Shown here: positions 47,522-58,930 of the stretch, one piece after another
Layout: the number at the start of each line of letters is the position of its first letter
Numbering within the stretch: the first letter of the stretch is position 1
Origin: Uranotaenia lowii
Taxonomy: Eukaryota; Arthropoda; Insecta; Diptera; Culicidae
Direction of reading: 5' to 3'
Length of the DNA stretch: 64,000 nucleotides
NCBI RefSeq assembly: GCF_029784155.1
Contig: NC_073691.1
Span: 96,145,007-96,209,006 of the forward strand
Translations under genes and position numbers: made by a program
Notes under the pieces: generated by a model
Told to the model about the DNA's origin: nothing
The model's database searches: none
Seen by the model: only the letters and a program-made list of their open reading frames with translations

Positions 47522-48329
47522 TTAGAATGGTGCCCAGATTTGTATTCCGTACTCCAGTATGCTTCTAACGTAAGGTTGCTTGAATTTTTCAGCGCGTATC
47601 CGGGCCGGACAAACCGGGCTATTTTAAATAAAAACCTGGCAAAATCCGGGCGACTTTAAAAGTGACGACCGTAAATCCGGGGCAAATCCGGGCAAATTTT
47701 CTCAAATCCCTGAAATTACTCAGCAAAAATTTAAAAAAAAAATTGAACAACTTGAATTTTTTCATCAAAACTCATCGACAGATTTTGAATCGTATTTTAC
47801 ATTTCCAAAAAACCTTCCATGATTATTTTATAGAAATTTCTCAAAAAAAATTGTTTTGGAGGCGTTTGTTGTTTTTTTTTGTTTGATATGCCAAATAAAG
47901 TTAATAAATCTGAGCAAAATCCAGACATTTTTCAATTAAATCCGGACAACCGGGCCGGCCTGGACTGTTCCCAAATTTCTCATTAAATATCCGGGCAATA
48001 CCGGATAAAACTGAGCAATCAGGCAACCTTATTCTAACGTGTGTACATAACAGAGTTCGCAGACAGTAGATGTCTCTAAAGTTCTGCGTATTCCTCCGTA
48101 TGAAACCGAGAATCACGTAGGCTTTGCTGATCGATGCGGAGATGTCGAATGTCAACTTGGTGTCCAAGGTGATGCCAAAGTCCTTCACAGAAGAAACTTT
48201 TGCTATAGTCTCCTCGCTCAAGATGTATTCAAAATTGAAATAGAATTTCTTGCGTGTGAATGTTATTGAGTAACTTTTCTTAGTGTTGACTTCCATTCCA
48301 TTTGTCTGACACCAAGATGAAATAGCATC
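47522..48329 (-). pseudogene. Jockey-like RT relic broken by a MITE
   Basis: On the minus strand 48329-48040 encodes the end of the RT domain and the region after it: DAISSWCQTNGMEVNTKKSY, ETIAKVSSVKDFGITLDTKL, ASISKAYVILGFIRRNTQNF, RDIYCLRTLLCTHV. A MITE at 47571-48031 follows. After it, 47570-47522 resumes as RSILEYGIQIWAPF-stop. The catalytic core is absent on the 5' side, where element Y copy 2 begins at 48330. It is therefore a fragment hit at least twice by DNA transposons. Confidence 0.85.
47571..48031. mobile_element. hAT-like MITE of the CCCGG family, copy 2
   Basis: 461 bp. The ends TAAGGTTGCTTGAATTTTTC and the complement of TAAGGTTGCCTGATTGCTC are inverted repeats. An 8-bp target duplication, TTCTAACG, lies at 47563-47570 and 48032-48039, and its removal restores the interrupted RT reading (HV-RSILEY). 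CCGGGC/CCCGG motifs occur near both ends. The 8-bp duplication fits the hAT superfamily. Confidence 0.88.
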
Positions 48330-49268
48330 TAAGGCTATGATCATTTAGTATCCGGGCACTTTATTTCGGTGAAAGCTACGTCAATAGAGCTCGGACATTC
48401 AAAACTTTAGTAGCGTTGTGTTGGTTATGAAATGGACTATCTTGCCTATTTTTGATAGATTTTTAAGTTTACGTGTGTTTGAGATATTTACGATGAAAAA
48501 AGGCATGGTTAAAATAATTTTTCACGAATTTGCTCCTTTTACGCATTTTGCGCCTCGAAAATTCTTCATTGTTGACTTGAAAGCTTATGAACTGTTGATT
48601 TTTTCTAATTTTTTTCGGACCAAATGGTTAAGAAGTATAAATAGCCGCTCTAGGATCCACACGAAGTTCAAACCAACCATCGGGGTGCAACCCTTGATCT
48701 TAAATATGGAAAAAGTCTATGGTTATTGGGAATAACTGAATGCAGACCCCTTAAATAATGCAACAAATCCATTTCCGGCAGGCAAAAAGTGATGCCCGAC
48801 TAGCAGACACCTTGTAAATAACTAAAAGTGAGCGGTTCAATAGATCGCAATCTGTGCAACCGTTTTTTACGCAATGTGACAGATGTGTTCTGATGCACAA
48901 AGAAATTTATGTCAAAATCGGATTTAAGAGATCAAATTATTCGAGATGCCTACTCATGAAAAGGTTCCAACCTGATTCCAATTGCTTTTTCCAGGTGAGT
49001 TTGTATAACATATTTTGATTTTGGTTTGCTTCTGTGGTAAAAATAATAGATCAATACATGACTTAAAAAAGTGTGCAAAGAAAAAAAAGTGATTTTATGA
49101 AAAAGTATGAGTATTTTTGATATCATTGATAAATTTTGTTTATATATTATTAGATTAACTGTCATATTAACACCTTCATTTCCTTCATAGAAAGTTTTTC
49201 GATAAAATGAATAGTTTTTAAAATACACACGTTTGTAACTGCCCGGATTCTAAATGATCATAGCCTTA
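48330..49268 (+). mobile_element. Inverted-repeat element Y, copy 2 (uninterrupted)
   Basis: 939 bp from TAAGGCTATGATCATTTAGT to its complement ending ATGATCATAGCCTTA. TA is present at both ends as possible target duplication. It is co-linear with copies at 19682-22538 and 51335-52182, and at about 49041 shows the unoccupied Helitron 1 site. A 105-codon frame at 48418-48735 is not preserved in the other copies as far as I can see, so coding is unlikely. Confidence 0.87.
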
Positions 49269-49455
49269 AGTAACAAACATAAATTACGGTGATTAATCTC
49301 TTTACTTCCTCAATATGGTAATGACGAACTTGTAAACGAAAAATTAAATATTTTAGTACAGTTTTTTTCCATAAAGGTACACCATTTTTTAACCAATTAA
49401 AAAAAGGCAATGATAAAACTAGTTTTCAAAAATCCTAATTTGAGAAAAAACTCAC

Positions 49456-49507
49456 CTTTTAGCAAAATCGTCGAACTTAAAATCCGTCTCTGTCATTGGA
49501 TTTTCCT
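49456..49507 (-). CDS. TIMELESS/Timeout-family gene, 52-bp exon
   Basis: Acceptor CTTATCCACAG|AGG and donor AAAAG|GTGAGT. Phase 1 in, phase 2 out. It encodes EENPMTETDFKFDDFAK plus the first two bases of an Arg codon completed by the exon at 13541. The FKFDDFAKR segment corresponds to the short motif (FDFxxYLKRF-like in human TIMELESS) that precedes the LHRxA...ALLFQ block. A 63-bp intron separates it from the exon upstream. Confidence 0.85.
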
Positions 49508-49570
49508 CTGTGGATAAGATAAAAATTATAAACAAACTTTTGTATTCCGCAAATTACACTTCCCTCGTAC

Positions 49571-49666
49571 CTTCTTCGTCGTCGTCGTCCTCATCATCAT
49601 CGTCACCTTCGCCATAGCCATGTCCACCACCTTCGATGAAGCTCGATTCCGGCAGACGCTCTTTTT
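49571..49666 (-). CDS. TIMELESS/Timeout-family gene, acidic 96-bp exon
   Basis: Acceptor CTAAACTTTTCAG|AA and donor GAAGAAG|GTACGAG. Phase 1 in, phase 1 out. It encodes KERLPESSFIEGGGHGYGEG followed by twelve consecutive Asp/Glu residues. An acidic stretch ahead of the conserved FKF..FAKR segment is in keeping with TIMELESS-family proteins. The preceding exon must supply one base of the first codon. It was not found between 49667 and 64000, so the next intron upstream is probably also long. Confidence 0.8.
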
Positions 49667-51334
49667 CTGAAAAGTTTAGAGAAAGGAAATAGGTATAACA
49701 AAAAGTTCGAACAACAGGGGCTAGTGTTTTGTGTAGATACGGGAAAGTGTTTTTTCATTTAATATCGAAAACAATCCGATAGTCCTTTCACAACGAAGCA
49801 ATAATCCACAAAAGTCAAAGATAAAACAGCACAGGAAAAAAAAGCTTTTTCAATCTTCCCTTCATCATTATCTTATCTTCTGCTTTTCTCTTATTAAACT
49901 TTATTTTACTGGCAAACTTTGGCTGGGACGCTCAAAGACAAAATGCGGGCAAAAATTTGAACCGGGGCGAGGTGGGTCTGGCCGCTGGCTGACTGTTTGG
50001 GTGTGTGTGTATGTATATGTATGCCCTCAAAGCCGAATAAAAGCGGATGAAATTGATTTTCCAGAATGCTGCACAAAGTCTCAACCATGCGATCCAGTCA
50101 GTGGTAAGTGGAATGGAGCGGCAACAACAAAAACAGAAAAAGCACTTTTACGTACAGTTAACCATTCATGCGTTTTTCCTAGTTCCTTCCGGTTCTTAAA
50201 AGCCGGGGCGCAATGTGCCACATCTTGTCGTCGTCGTCGATTCGCAAAGCCATCAGTATAGTAGTGCAGTGTAGACTGAGTATCTACCACGTGGATGTTT
50301 CTTGTCGGTTGCGAACTTTGAGGAGTGTTTACACCTCGGATTTTTAAATGGAATTAAGCGCATTAAGTTGAAATACTATTTTTTCACAATTGGAAGCCGA
50401 ATTTTAGTTTTTAAAATTTAAAAAAAAAATTCGTGGAAGTGAGATTCCAAAAGGTAGCCATTTAAGACCTCAATTGTAATGATTTTAAAGTACATGGATA
50501 ATTAGAGCGTAGTTCTGTCCATAAGACATCCGTCTATGACTTAAGAATTCAATTTAGTTTGGCATCATTTATCTTTCTCTTGACAATGCAGTTGCGAATG
50601 TCAACAGCAAAACATAAACTTTTAATGGAATCAATGTTTATGTGAGTCTGGAAAATCGAGCGAAGAAGTCTCTCTGATGGAGAGAAGACAAAAAATAAAA
50701 CGATGCGAGACTTGTCTGTCGAAAGGTGGAACGAGCACTTATCTGCTATTTTGCAGCTTTGAAAAGACCGATAAAACTAGAGCAATTTGGTAAATTTCAA
50801 TCAGCAGTTCGTTAGATTGAAAAATAGTGACGTGCTCCGGGGCGATGAGAATGCAATGATGTTGCGTAGGGTAAGAGACTCTATTCTATTTTTTCCGAAA
50901 TAAAATAAAATCATATCTTGTTTGATGAATTTTTGACTTGCAGATACAACTGATTCCTATTTTTAACATATCTGATTAATACTCGTATGCCAGTACTAGA
51001 AGGTTTAAAACGAAGAATAGCATAGAGGATGGCACACTGAATTTGATGCTCGTCTATGTATTCAATCCATTAGGTTTCGCTGCTGCTGGAAAGCGTTGAA
51101 AGGCAAGGCAAACGAGGAATAGTAAGGATATGTTTTGTTTTACTTCGTTACTGATAACACTTAATCCTCGTACAGTGAGTTGATCTATCACAGGGCAAAA
51201 AAAGATTTATTGATTGTATCGTCGTCAATGGGTCTTCTCTACTATCATGTGATGATCTCAGCTTCTGCAATTCCTGCGTTAAAACGATGTTAACTCAAAT
51301 TAAGATCTAACAATATGGAGAATGTATGTATACG
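49667..51334. other. Probable intron, unassigned
   Basis: No repeat recognised. A 39-bp exon-like segment on the plus strand (50065-50103) has TTTTCCAG before and GTAAGT after, and reads CCTKSQPCDPVSG in one frame. This is too little to call a gene. Confidence 0.4.
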
Positions 51335-52182
51335 TAAGGCAATGCTCAATAAGAATCCGAGCAGTTACAAACGTGTGTATTTTAAAAACTTTTCATTTGA
51401 TCGAAAAACTTTCTATGGAGGAATTGAAAGTGTTAATAAGATATTCAATGTGAACATATAAAACAAAATTACCGATGATTTCAGGAAATACTCTTACTTT
51501 ATCATAAAATCTATTTTATATCTTTCCACACTTTTTTTTAGTCGTGTATTGATCTATTATTTTCACCACAGAAGAAAATCATGATATTTTACACAAATTC
51601 ACCTGAAAACTCCAATTGCAATATGGTTTGAACCTTTTCATGAGTAGGCATCTCAAAGAATTTGACCTTTTAAATTCTGTTTTAACATAAATTTCTTTGT
51701 CCATCAGAACACATCTGTCACATTGCGTGAAAACCCGGCTTGGTGTCTACTAGTCAGGCAACACTTTTAACCTAGCGGAAACGGATTTACTGCATAGTTA
51801 AGGGGTTTAAGTTATCCCCAATAACCATAGACTTTTTATCATAGTTGAGATCAAGGGTTCTATAACGATGCTTGGTTGAGCATCCTGGAGTGGCTTCTTA
51901 TACTCCTTAACCATTTGGACCAAAAAAAAAATCAGAAAAAATCAACAGTTCATGGGTTTTTAAATCGACAATGAAGAATTTCCAAGGCAATTGTTCAAAA
52001 TAATATATTTCATGTCTTTTTGCATCGTAAACTTCTCAAACATACGTTAATTTAAAAATCTGAAAAAATAGGCAAGATAGTCATCTTTATAACCAACACA
52101 ACTAAATTTATGCATACCCGAGCTCTAGTAACGTAACTATCACCGAAATAAAGTGCCCATATACTAAATGATCATAGCTTTA
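51335..52182 (-). mobile_element. Inverted-repeat element Y, copy 3
   Basis: 848 bp in the opposite orientation to copies 1 and 2: TAAGGCAATGCTCAATAAGA at 51335 and ATGATCATAGCTTTA at 52182, with TA at the ends. It shares CAGTTACAAACGTGTGTATT and the internal CACATCTGTCACATTGCGT with the other copies. The Helitron site is empty here too (TATTGATCTATTATTTTCAC near 51547). Confidence 0.85.
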
Positions 52183-52963
52183 AGAAGCACACTACGAGGT
52201 GAAACGATAAAAAGATTGCTTTTATTTAATTTTTATACATTTGGAACAAAAGAAGATGAGTTCCACTTATCACAAATATGCATTCTAAAGGATTGAAGTT
52301 GATAAACATTGAGGGGATGATAATAAAAAATATAATCTAACGTGGCAATGGATAAACAAAAAATAAATTTTCGACATTTTGTATTGAAGTCACTATGCTA
52401 TGCCGGATACTTTCAGAAATAAGCGGGACATTTCACGAAAAAAAGCGGAACATCGTCGAAAAGAGCAGGACATTTTAAAAACTTTTAAAAACCTAAATTT
52501 TATGACCATTCTTATACATTCGTATATGTTCCTTCTGCTAAAATAGTTCATAGTATGTAATAAAATATGGGTAAATGGAATTTGTTCAAAAAGTTGAATC
52601 CTCACTCAAGAAAACTGAAGTCGAAAATTTTGTAGTTCAGAGTAATTTAAAGTCCGAAATTTTAAGAAAGTTTTAAAATTATTCAACAGCCGTTATTGAT
52701 CATGTACCAAGTTAATTCAATTCAACTCGTCTATTTATCCATTGTTTGATTGAAAATAGTTTTTTTTTCGCTGGGTAGTCCTGTTCTATTTTGTCCGGAA
52801 TTTGATTTATTCCTTAAGCTTAACATTCAAGGAATTCTGCTAGAATTCCGGAGAAACATCTGAAGCCATCATCATTTGGAAGCAACTTTTAGAACATTTT
52901 CTTTAATCGATAAATATTAAGATCGCTAAGACGCTCTCATAGACCAGATTGTTTAGGTGATGC
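52183..52963. other. Unassigned DNA
   Basis: AT-rich. Nothing was recognised. Confidence 0.4.
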
Positions 52964-53460
52964 TAAGATGAGCTTTCCAGATTTCCCTGTTTTATCTGGA
53001 CTGAATATTTGCCACAAAATTTAGGAACAGTTTGGTCTTGGTCGGTTGCCCGGATTTCGTAGAGAAAAGCCTTGGTTTTGCACAGATTTATTCACTTTAT
53101 TTCTAAAATTGACAATAAAACTTAATTTGTGTTATTATAGTTTTGTATGTGAGCTTTAAAAGACGGAGTTTTTAGCATGTTTTATTTAAATAATCATGAA
53201 TAGCTTTTCGCTAGCTTTAATACGATTTAAAATCTGTTGATGTATTTTTAAGATAAATTTTATTTTCAAGTGTATCCTTTTTGATTTTTATTTAATAATT
53301 CCGTGGTTTTAACCAAATTTCCCCAATTATTGCCCGGATTTTGGATTGAAAATTTTGAAATCAAAAGCTCGGATTTAGTCAAGTTTTTAGATAAAAATGC
53401 CAGGACTCGCCCGGTCCGGATATGTGTGGAAAATACTTTAGCAACCTTTAATGCTACAAA
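52964..53460. mobile_element. CCCGG-rich MITE, copy 3
   Basis: About 497 bp. The right end GCAACCTTTA and the nearby CGCCCGGTCCGGATATG match the terminus of the 47571-48031 element in inverted sense. The left end TAAGATGAGCTTTCCAG is decayed. It contains GTTGCCCGGATTTCG and TTGCCCGGATTTTGG internally. Confidence 0.65.
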
Positions 53461-53687
53461 TTAAACGAGTTATTTAATCTGGTCTCATGTAAACTTAAAA
53501 AAAATGTTGCTTATTTTGAGGAAAAAAAACCACAAAAATCCATGTTATTTGAATAATTTTCTGTTTTGAACCAATGAATTTAAATTGAGGCTATTTTTTT
53601 ATTGTTAGACAGTGGAAACGTCATGAAAATGTTGTTAAATTTTTACAGTTGACCATCTTATCATGAACTTTAAGCAAAAACAATATT

Positions 53688-56600
53688 TTTTGTCATTTTT
53701 GTCATTTTTGTCATTTTTGTAATTTTTGTCATTTTTGTCATTTCTGTCATTTTTGTCATTTTTGTCATTTTTGTCATTTTTGTCATTTTTGTCATTTTTG
53801 TCATTTTTGTCATTTTTGTTATTTTTGTCATTTTTGTCATTTTTGTCATTTTTGTCATTTTTGTCATTTTTGTCATTTTTGTCATTTTTGTCATTTTTGT
53901 CATTTTTAATCATTTTTATCATTTTTGTCATTTTTGTCATTTTTGTCATTTTTGTCATTTTTTGTAATTGTTGTCATTTTTGTCATTTTTGCCTTTTATG
54001 TCATTTTTGTCATTTTTGCCTTTTATGTCATTTTTGTCATTTTTGTCATTTTTGTCATTTTTTGTCATTTTTGTCATTTTTGTCATTTTTGTCATTTTTG
54101 TCATTTTTGTCATTTTTGTCATTTTTGTCATTTTTGTCATTTTTCGTCATTTTTGTCATTTTTGTCATTTTTGTCATTTTTGTCATTTTTGTCATTTTTG
54201 TCATTTTTGTCATTTTTGTCAATTTTGTCATTTTTGTCATTTTTGTCATTTTTGTCATTTTTGTCATTTTTGTCATTTTTGTCATTTTTGTCGTTTTTGT
54301 CATTTTTAATCATTTTTATCATTTTTGTCATTTTTGTCATTTTTGTCATTTTTGTCATTTTTGTCATTTTTGTCATTTTTTGTAATTGTTGTCATTTTTG
54401 TCATTTTTGTCATTTTTGTCTTTTTTTGTCATTTTTGTCATTTTTGTCATTTTTGTCTTTTTTGTCATTTTTGTCATTTTTGTCATTTTTGTCATTTTTG
54501 TCATTCTCGTCATTTTCGTCATGTTTTGTAATTTTTGAATTTTTTGTCAATTTTGTCATTTTTGCCACTTTTTTCACTTTTGTCATTTTTGTCATTTTTT
54601 GTCATTTTTGTCATTTTTGTCATTTTTGTCATTTTTGTCATTTATGTCATTTATGTCATTTTTACAATTTTTGTCATTTTTGTCATTTTTGTCATTTTTG
54701 TCATTTTTGTCATTTTTGTCATTTTTGTCATTTTTGTCATTTTTGTCATTTTTGTCATTTTTGTCATTTTTGTCATTTTTGTCATTTTTGTCATTTTTGT
54801 CATTTTTGTCATTTTTGTCATTTTTGTCATTTTTGTCATTTTTGTCATTTTTGTCATTTTTGTCATTTTTGTCATTTTTGTCATTTTTGTCATTTTTGTC
54901 ATTTTTGTCATTTTTGTCATTTTTGTCATTTTTGTCATTTTTGTCATTTTTGTCATTTTTGTCATTTTTGTCATTTTTGTCATTTTTGTCATTTTTGTCA
55001 TTTTTGTCATTTTTGTCATTTTTGTCATTTATGTCATTTTTGTCATTTTTGTCATTTTTGTCATTTTTGTCATTTTTGTCATTTTTGTCATTTTTGTCAT
55101 TTTTGTCATTTTTGTCATTTTTGTCATTTTTGTCATTTTTGTCATTTTTGTCATTTTTGTCATTTTTGTCATTTTTGTCATTTTTGTCATTTTTGTCATT
55201 TTTGTCATTTTTGTCATTTTTGTCATTTTTGTCATTTTTGTCATTTTTGTCATTTTTGTCATTTTTGTCCTTTTTGTCATTTTTGTCATTTTTGAAATTT
55301 TGGTCATTTTTGTCATTTTTGTCATTTTTGTCAATATTGTCTTGTAGTCATCTTTGTTGTTTTCCAAATTTTTGTCATTGTTGTTATTTTTGTCATTTTC
55401 GTCATTTTCGTCATTTTCGTCATGTTTTGTAATTTGTGAATTTTTTGTCATTTTTGTCATTTTTGCCACTTTTTTCAATTTTGTCATTTTTGTCATTTTT
55501 CGTCATTTTTTTCATTTTTGTCATTTTTGTCATTTTTGTCATTTTTGTCATTTTTGTCATTTTTGTCATTTTTGTCATTTTTGTCATTTTTGTCATTTTT
55601 GTCATTTTTGTCATTTTTGTCATTGTTGTCATTTTTGTCATTTTTGTCATTTTTGTCATTTTTGTCATTTTTGTCATTTTTGTCATTTTTGTCATTTTTG
55701 TCATTTTTGTCATTTTTGTCATTTGCGTCATTTGCGTCATTTTTGTCATTTTTGTCATTTCTGTCATTTTGTTTGCATTTTTTTTTCATTTTTTTTATTT
55801 AGTGTCATTTTTGTCATTTATGTCACGTTTGTCATTTGTATGTATTTCATTTTCTTAAATTTTGTCATATTTGAAATGTTTGTCGTTTTAATCATTGATA
55901 TTGTTATCATTTTTGTCTCTGTTGTCATTTCTGTCATTTTTCGACAGTTTTGCTAGTCTTTTTTTGGCTTGTTACATTTTTGTCATTTTTCCGTCATTTC
56001 ATTGACACGTTATGTAATTTCCGTGATTTTTTGCCATTTTTGATATTTATGTTATTATTTTTTATTCAAGCATTTTTGCCATTTTTTCAGCATTTTTTAA
56101 TGTGTGTACATCATTTTATGATACTTTTAATTTTGTTATATAGAAAATTTCTCTGTTTTGTGTTTTATCATTTTGATCATATTCGAGTTTTTGTAATATT
56201 TTTTTGTTTTTGTCACTTTGTAGTTTTAAGCATTTTTTATATTTTTTCATTTCGAGATAATTTCAGTGTTAGTTATTTTGTTAATTTTCATGATATTTAC
56301 GGCTTATGTTCTTTCGTTCTTTCTTTGATACCTCATGTTTCTCTGATTCTTTCCATCACCTACAAAAATGTAATTTTGTAGTTTTTGTCATTTGTCTTTT
56401 TTCCAATTTTATCATGTTTTTTTCATTTTTGAAATTTTGGAAATTTTTCCTTTTTCGACATTATTTCAGTTTTGTCAGATGTTTCACTTTGTCATTTAAG
56501 TCAATTTAGCTATTTTTGTCATATTCTCATGATATTTTAACCTTTATCTTATTATTTTTCGTTTTCTTTTCATTTTGGTGATTTCAGTCAATTTTTGAAA

Positions 56601-58003
56601 CGTTCAACTTTTTTGTCAGTTTTTTGCATGATTTTTGTTTGTGTATTTATTTTGTTTAATAAAATAAAAATGGAATTTTATATTTTTGTAATTTTTTGTA
56701 GTTAAAATCGATTTTGTCGTTTTGGTAAGTTCCATCTTTTTCAGGATTTATCTAATGTTTTTATTGCTTTGTATGTTTCAAAAATGATTAAACTTTTTGG
56801 GAAATTTTAAAATTTATGGTATTCATTACTAAATGGGCATTCTGGACGAAGAGGAGAAACATAACGGTAGATTTAACACTAATTAAACCGGTCAGATCCT
56901 CGAGTGGGGACGCGAAGTATTGCGAAAATTGTATTTATTATTAAGTGTAGTATGTAATTAGAAGTGGTGCGATTAAATATCGTTGTATATAGAAAAGCGT
57001 ATGTACCAGGAAATCAGATAGCGAACTGAAGTTAATGTTTCCAATTCTGTGTAGATTCCCCCGAAACAAAAACTCGTTTAAGCGTGTCACGGAATAGCTA
57101 GATTAGCGAGAATAAAACTGTTTAAGGTTTGAAGGTATACTTCACATGTTAAAATTCAGCAAATTACCAGGGTTCTTCCGCAGGGTTAAATCACAGTTGC
57201 TATCTTTCGAGCTTTGAAACACTTGTTCCCGTCATCGTAACAGAGAAGTGCACTTAAATGTAGGTATGAAAACTCTAGAGAAAAACCGAAAATAATCATG
57301 TTTCTTGATTTTAGTTTTGAAGCAAATAAATTTTAGTTTTGAAGCAAATAAACTGATTGCTGTCGCTTTTCTTACTGGAACAATTACATTTTGTCATTTT
57401 TCCGATAATTGTATTTTTTGCATTTTTTATACTTTTGACTTTTGTTATAATTTTTATTTTTTTTATATTTTTATTTATCAGACGACTTTAATTTTGTAAT
57501 TTTGTAATTTTATCACAAATTTTCCATTTTTATTTTTATCATTTTTGTTAGATGATACTAATTTGCCACTTTTTTACATTTGTCATGGTATTTTCATCCT
57601 TTGTGTTTGTTTTATTTTATTTCGTCGTTATTGTGATTGTAATTTTTTTTCATTTCTGTCATTTTTGTGGTTATTTGTCTTATGTCATATTGGTCATTCC
57701 ATTATAATTTTTATATATTCCGTATTTTTGTCAATATTTTTATCGATTTGTTTTGATTATTGATTTTGCAATTTTATGGTATTTTATCATTTTGGATATT
57801 TTGAGCATTTTTTAAAATTTTTGTAATGTTTTATGTTTTTGTCATTTTTGTAGTTTTTGGAATATATGGATTTTTTGTCATTATTGTAATTATTGTTCTA
57901 TTTTCAAAATGATAAATTAAGGACAAAAATCCTTCATTTAATTTTCATCATTTTTAATTATTTTTTAAGTTTCGTTGTTTTGAAAATTTTCTCCGTTTTG
58001 TGT
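53688..58003. repeat. 9-bp satellite array C, (CATTTTTGT)n
   Basis: The largest array. It is nearly perfect at 54670-55260 and 55510-55730, with variant units elsewhere, decaying into irregular T-rich sequence from about 55960 to 58003. Higher-order duplication is visible. TTTTAATCATTTTTATCATT occurs at 53904 and 54304 and GTAATTGTTGTCAT at 53964 and 54382 (about 400 bp apart). CGTCATGTTTTGTAATTT occurs at about 54519 and 55419 (about 900 bp apart). Stop-free repetitive frames of up to 456 codons are a by-product of the 9-bp period. Confidence 0.93.
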
Positions 58004-58368
58004 TATTTATTTACATAGTATTCCGTCTCACGACATAACTTGACGAACATAATTCCTAAAATTCACTCGGTTCATAGCAACCGTTCTCCAATTTCTCGGG
58101 CACCCCACGTTCGCCAGATCACGCTCCACTTGGTCTAACCACCTCGCTCGTTGCGCCCCCGCTCGTCTTGTTCCTACCGGATTCGTAGCAAACACCTGTT
58201 TTGCAGGACAGTCGTCCGGCATTCTCGCAACATGTCCAGCCCAGCGTATCCGGCCAGCTTTCACCACCTTCTGGATACTGGGTTCGCCGTAGAGTCGCGC
58301 GAGCTCGTGGTTCATCCTTCGCCTCCACACTCCGTTCTCCTGTACGCCGCCAAAGATGGTTCTTAACA
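58004..58368 (-). pseudogene. 5'-truncated non-LTR retrotransposon 3' end
   Basis: On the minus strand it encodes a C-terminal domain: VWRRRMNHELARLYGEPSIQ, KAGRIRWAGHVARMPDDCPA, GAQRARWLDQVERDLANVGC, ending FRNYVRQVMS-stop. A TAAATAAATAA tail follows. The flanks carry a 13-bp near-perfect duplication (CTCCGTTTTGTGT at 57991-58003 and CTCCATTTTGTGT at 58369-58381). The family differs from the complete element at 35922-39333. It landed inside the decayed satellite. Confidence 0.85.
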
Positions 58369-58930
58369 CTCCATTTTGTGTCTGTTGTGTATTGTATTTT
58401 CGAGCTTAGTGGCTTATACCAAAAACGATTACTTTGCCATAAAATACTCCGAAGTAGTTATCGAATTGGAAATAAAAACAAATAAAATCTGGAGCTACGC
58501 TCAATAATATTTAATACATCAAACCTTGAACGGCTCGTTATTTTCTCGAGGAAACTCATTTTAGTGTCTTTTATTTTCATTCCTGTTATATTTGTCATTT
58601 ATTATTTTTGTTTTTTTATTGTCGTTTTGTAATTCATGTCATTAACATTTTTGTCTTTTTTTTTCGCCCTTTAATAATTATAATCATTTTCGTGATTCTT
58701 GTCATGTTTGTAATTTTGAAGATTATTGTAAATTTTTAATTTAGTAAACGTGTTATTTTGCTTTTTTAAAAATTTAGAAGTTTTCGTCATGAGTTATATT
58801 ATTATTATTTTTTTCATTTTGTACTTTTGGCATTTTTGTTATTTTGTCATTTTAACCATGTTTTTTTGATTTTTGTAAATTTTAATCATTTGAGACATTT
58901 TTACCATATCTGTCAAAACAAATATTCGAA
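58369..58930. repeat. Decayed outer flank of 9-bp array C
   Basis: From about 58560 scattered TTTTTGTCATT-like units persist in T-rich sequence. The segment before it has a few non-repetitive bases. Confidence 0.55.

Larger units (their letters stand above)
13542..49455 (-). other. Giant intron (35,914 bp) of the TIMELESS-family gene
   Basis: The donor AAAAG|GTGAGT at 49455 and acceptor CACCCAG at 13542 bound it. The flanking exons keep the reading frame (phase 2 to phase 2) and the conserved protein order. Both Helitrons, both mariners, the complete RTE-like element, the palindromic element, the 8-bp satellite and several MITEs lie in it or abut it. The RTE ORF has the same orientation as the host gene. 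That no coding exon lies in between is inferred from the phase match and the known family order. Confidence 0.78.

Noticed and set aside
48418..48735. 105-codon frame in element Y copy 2 as a transposase
   Set aside because: No DDE or helix-turn-helix motif is visible, and the frame does not appear to be kept in copies 1 and 3.
53925..55295. Very long repetitive frames (HFC, VIF, SFL; up to 456 codons) in array C and the MTK/NDK frames opposite
   Set aside because: They are the six readings of a 9-bp satellite unit that contains no stop codon. Several frames are open at once over the same bases, which real genes do not do.
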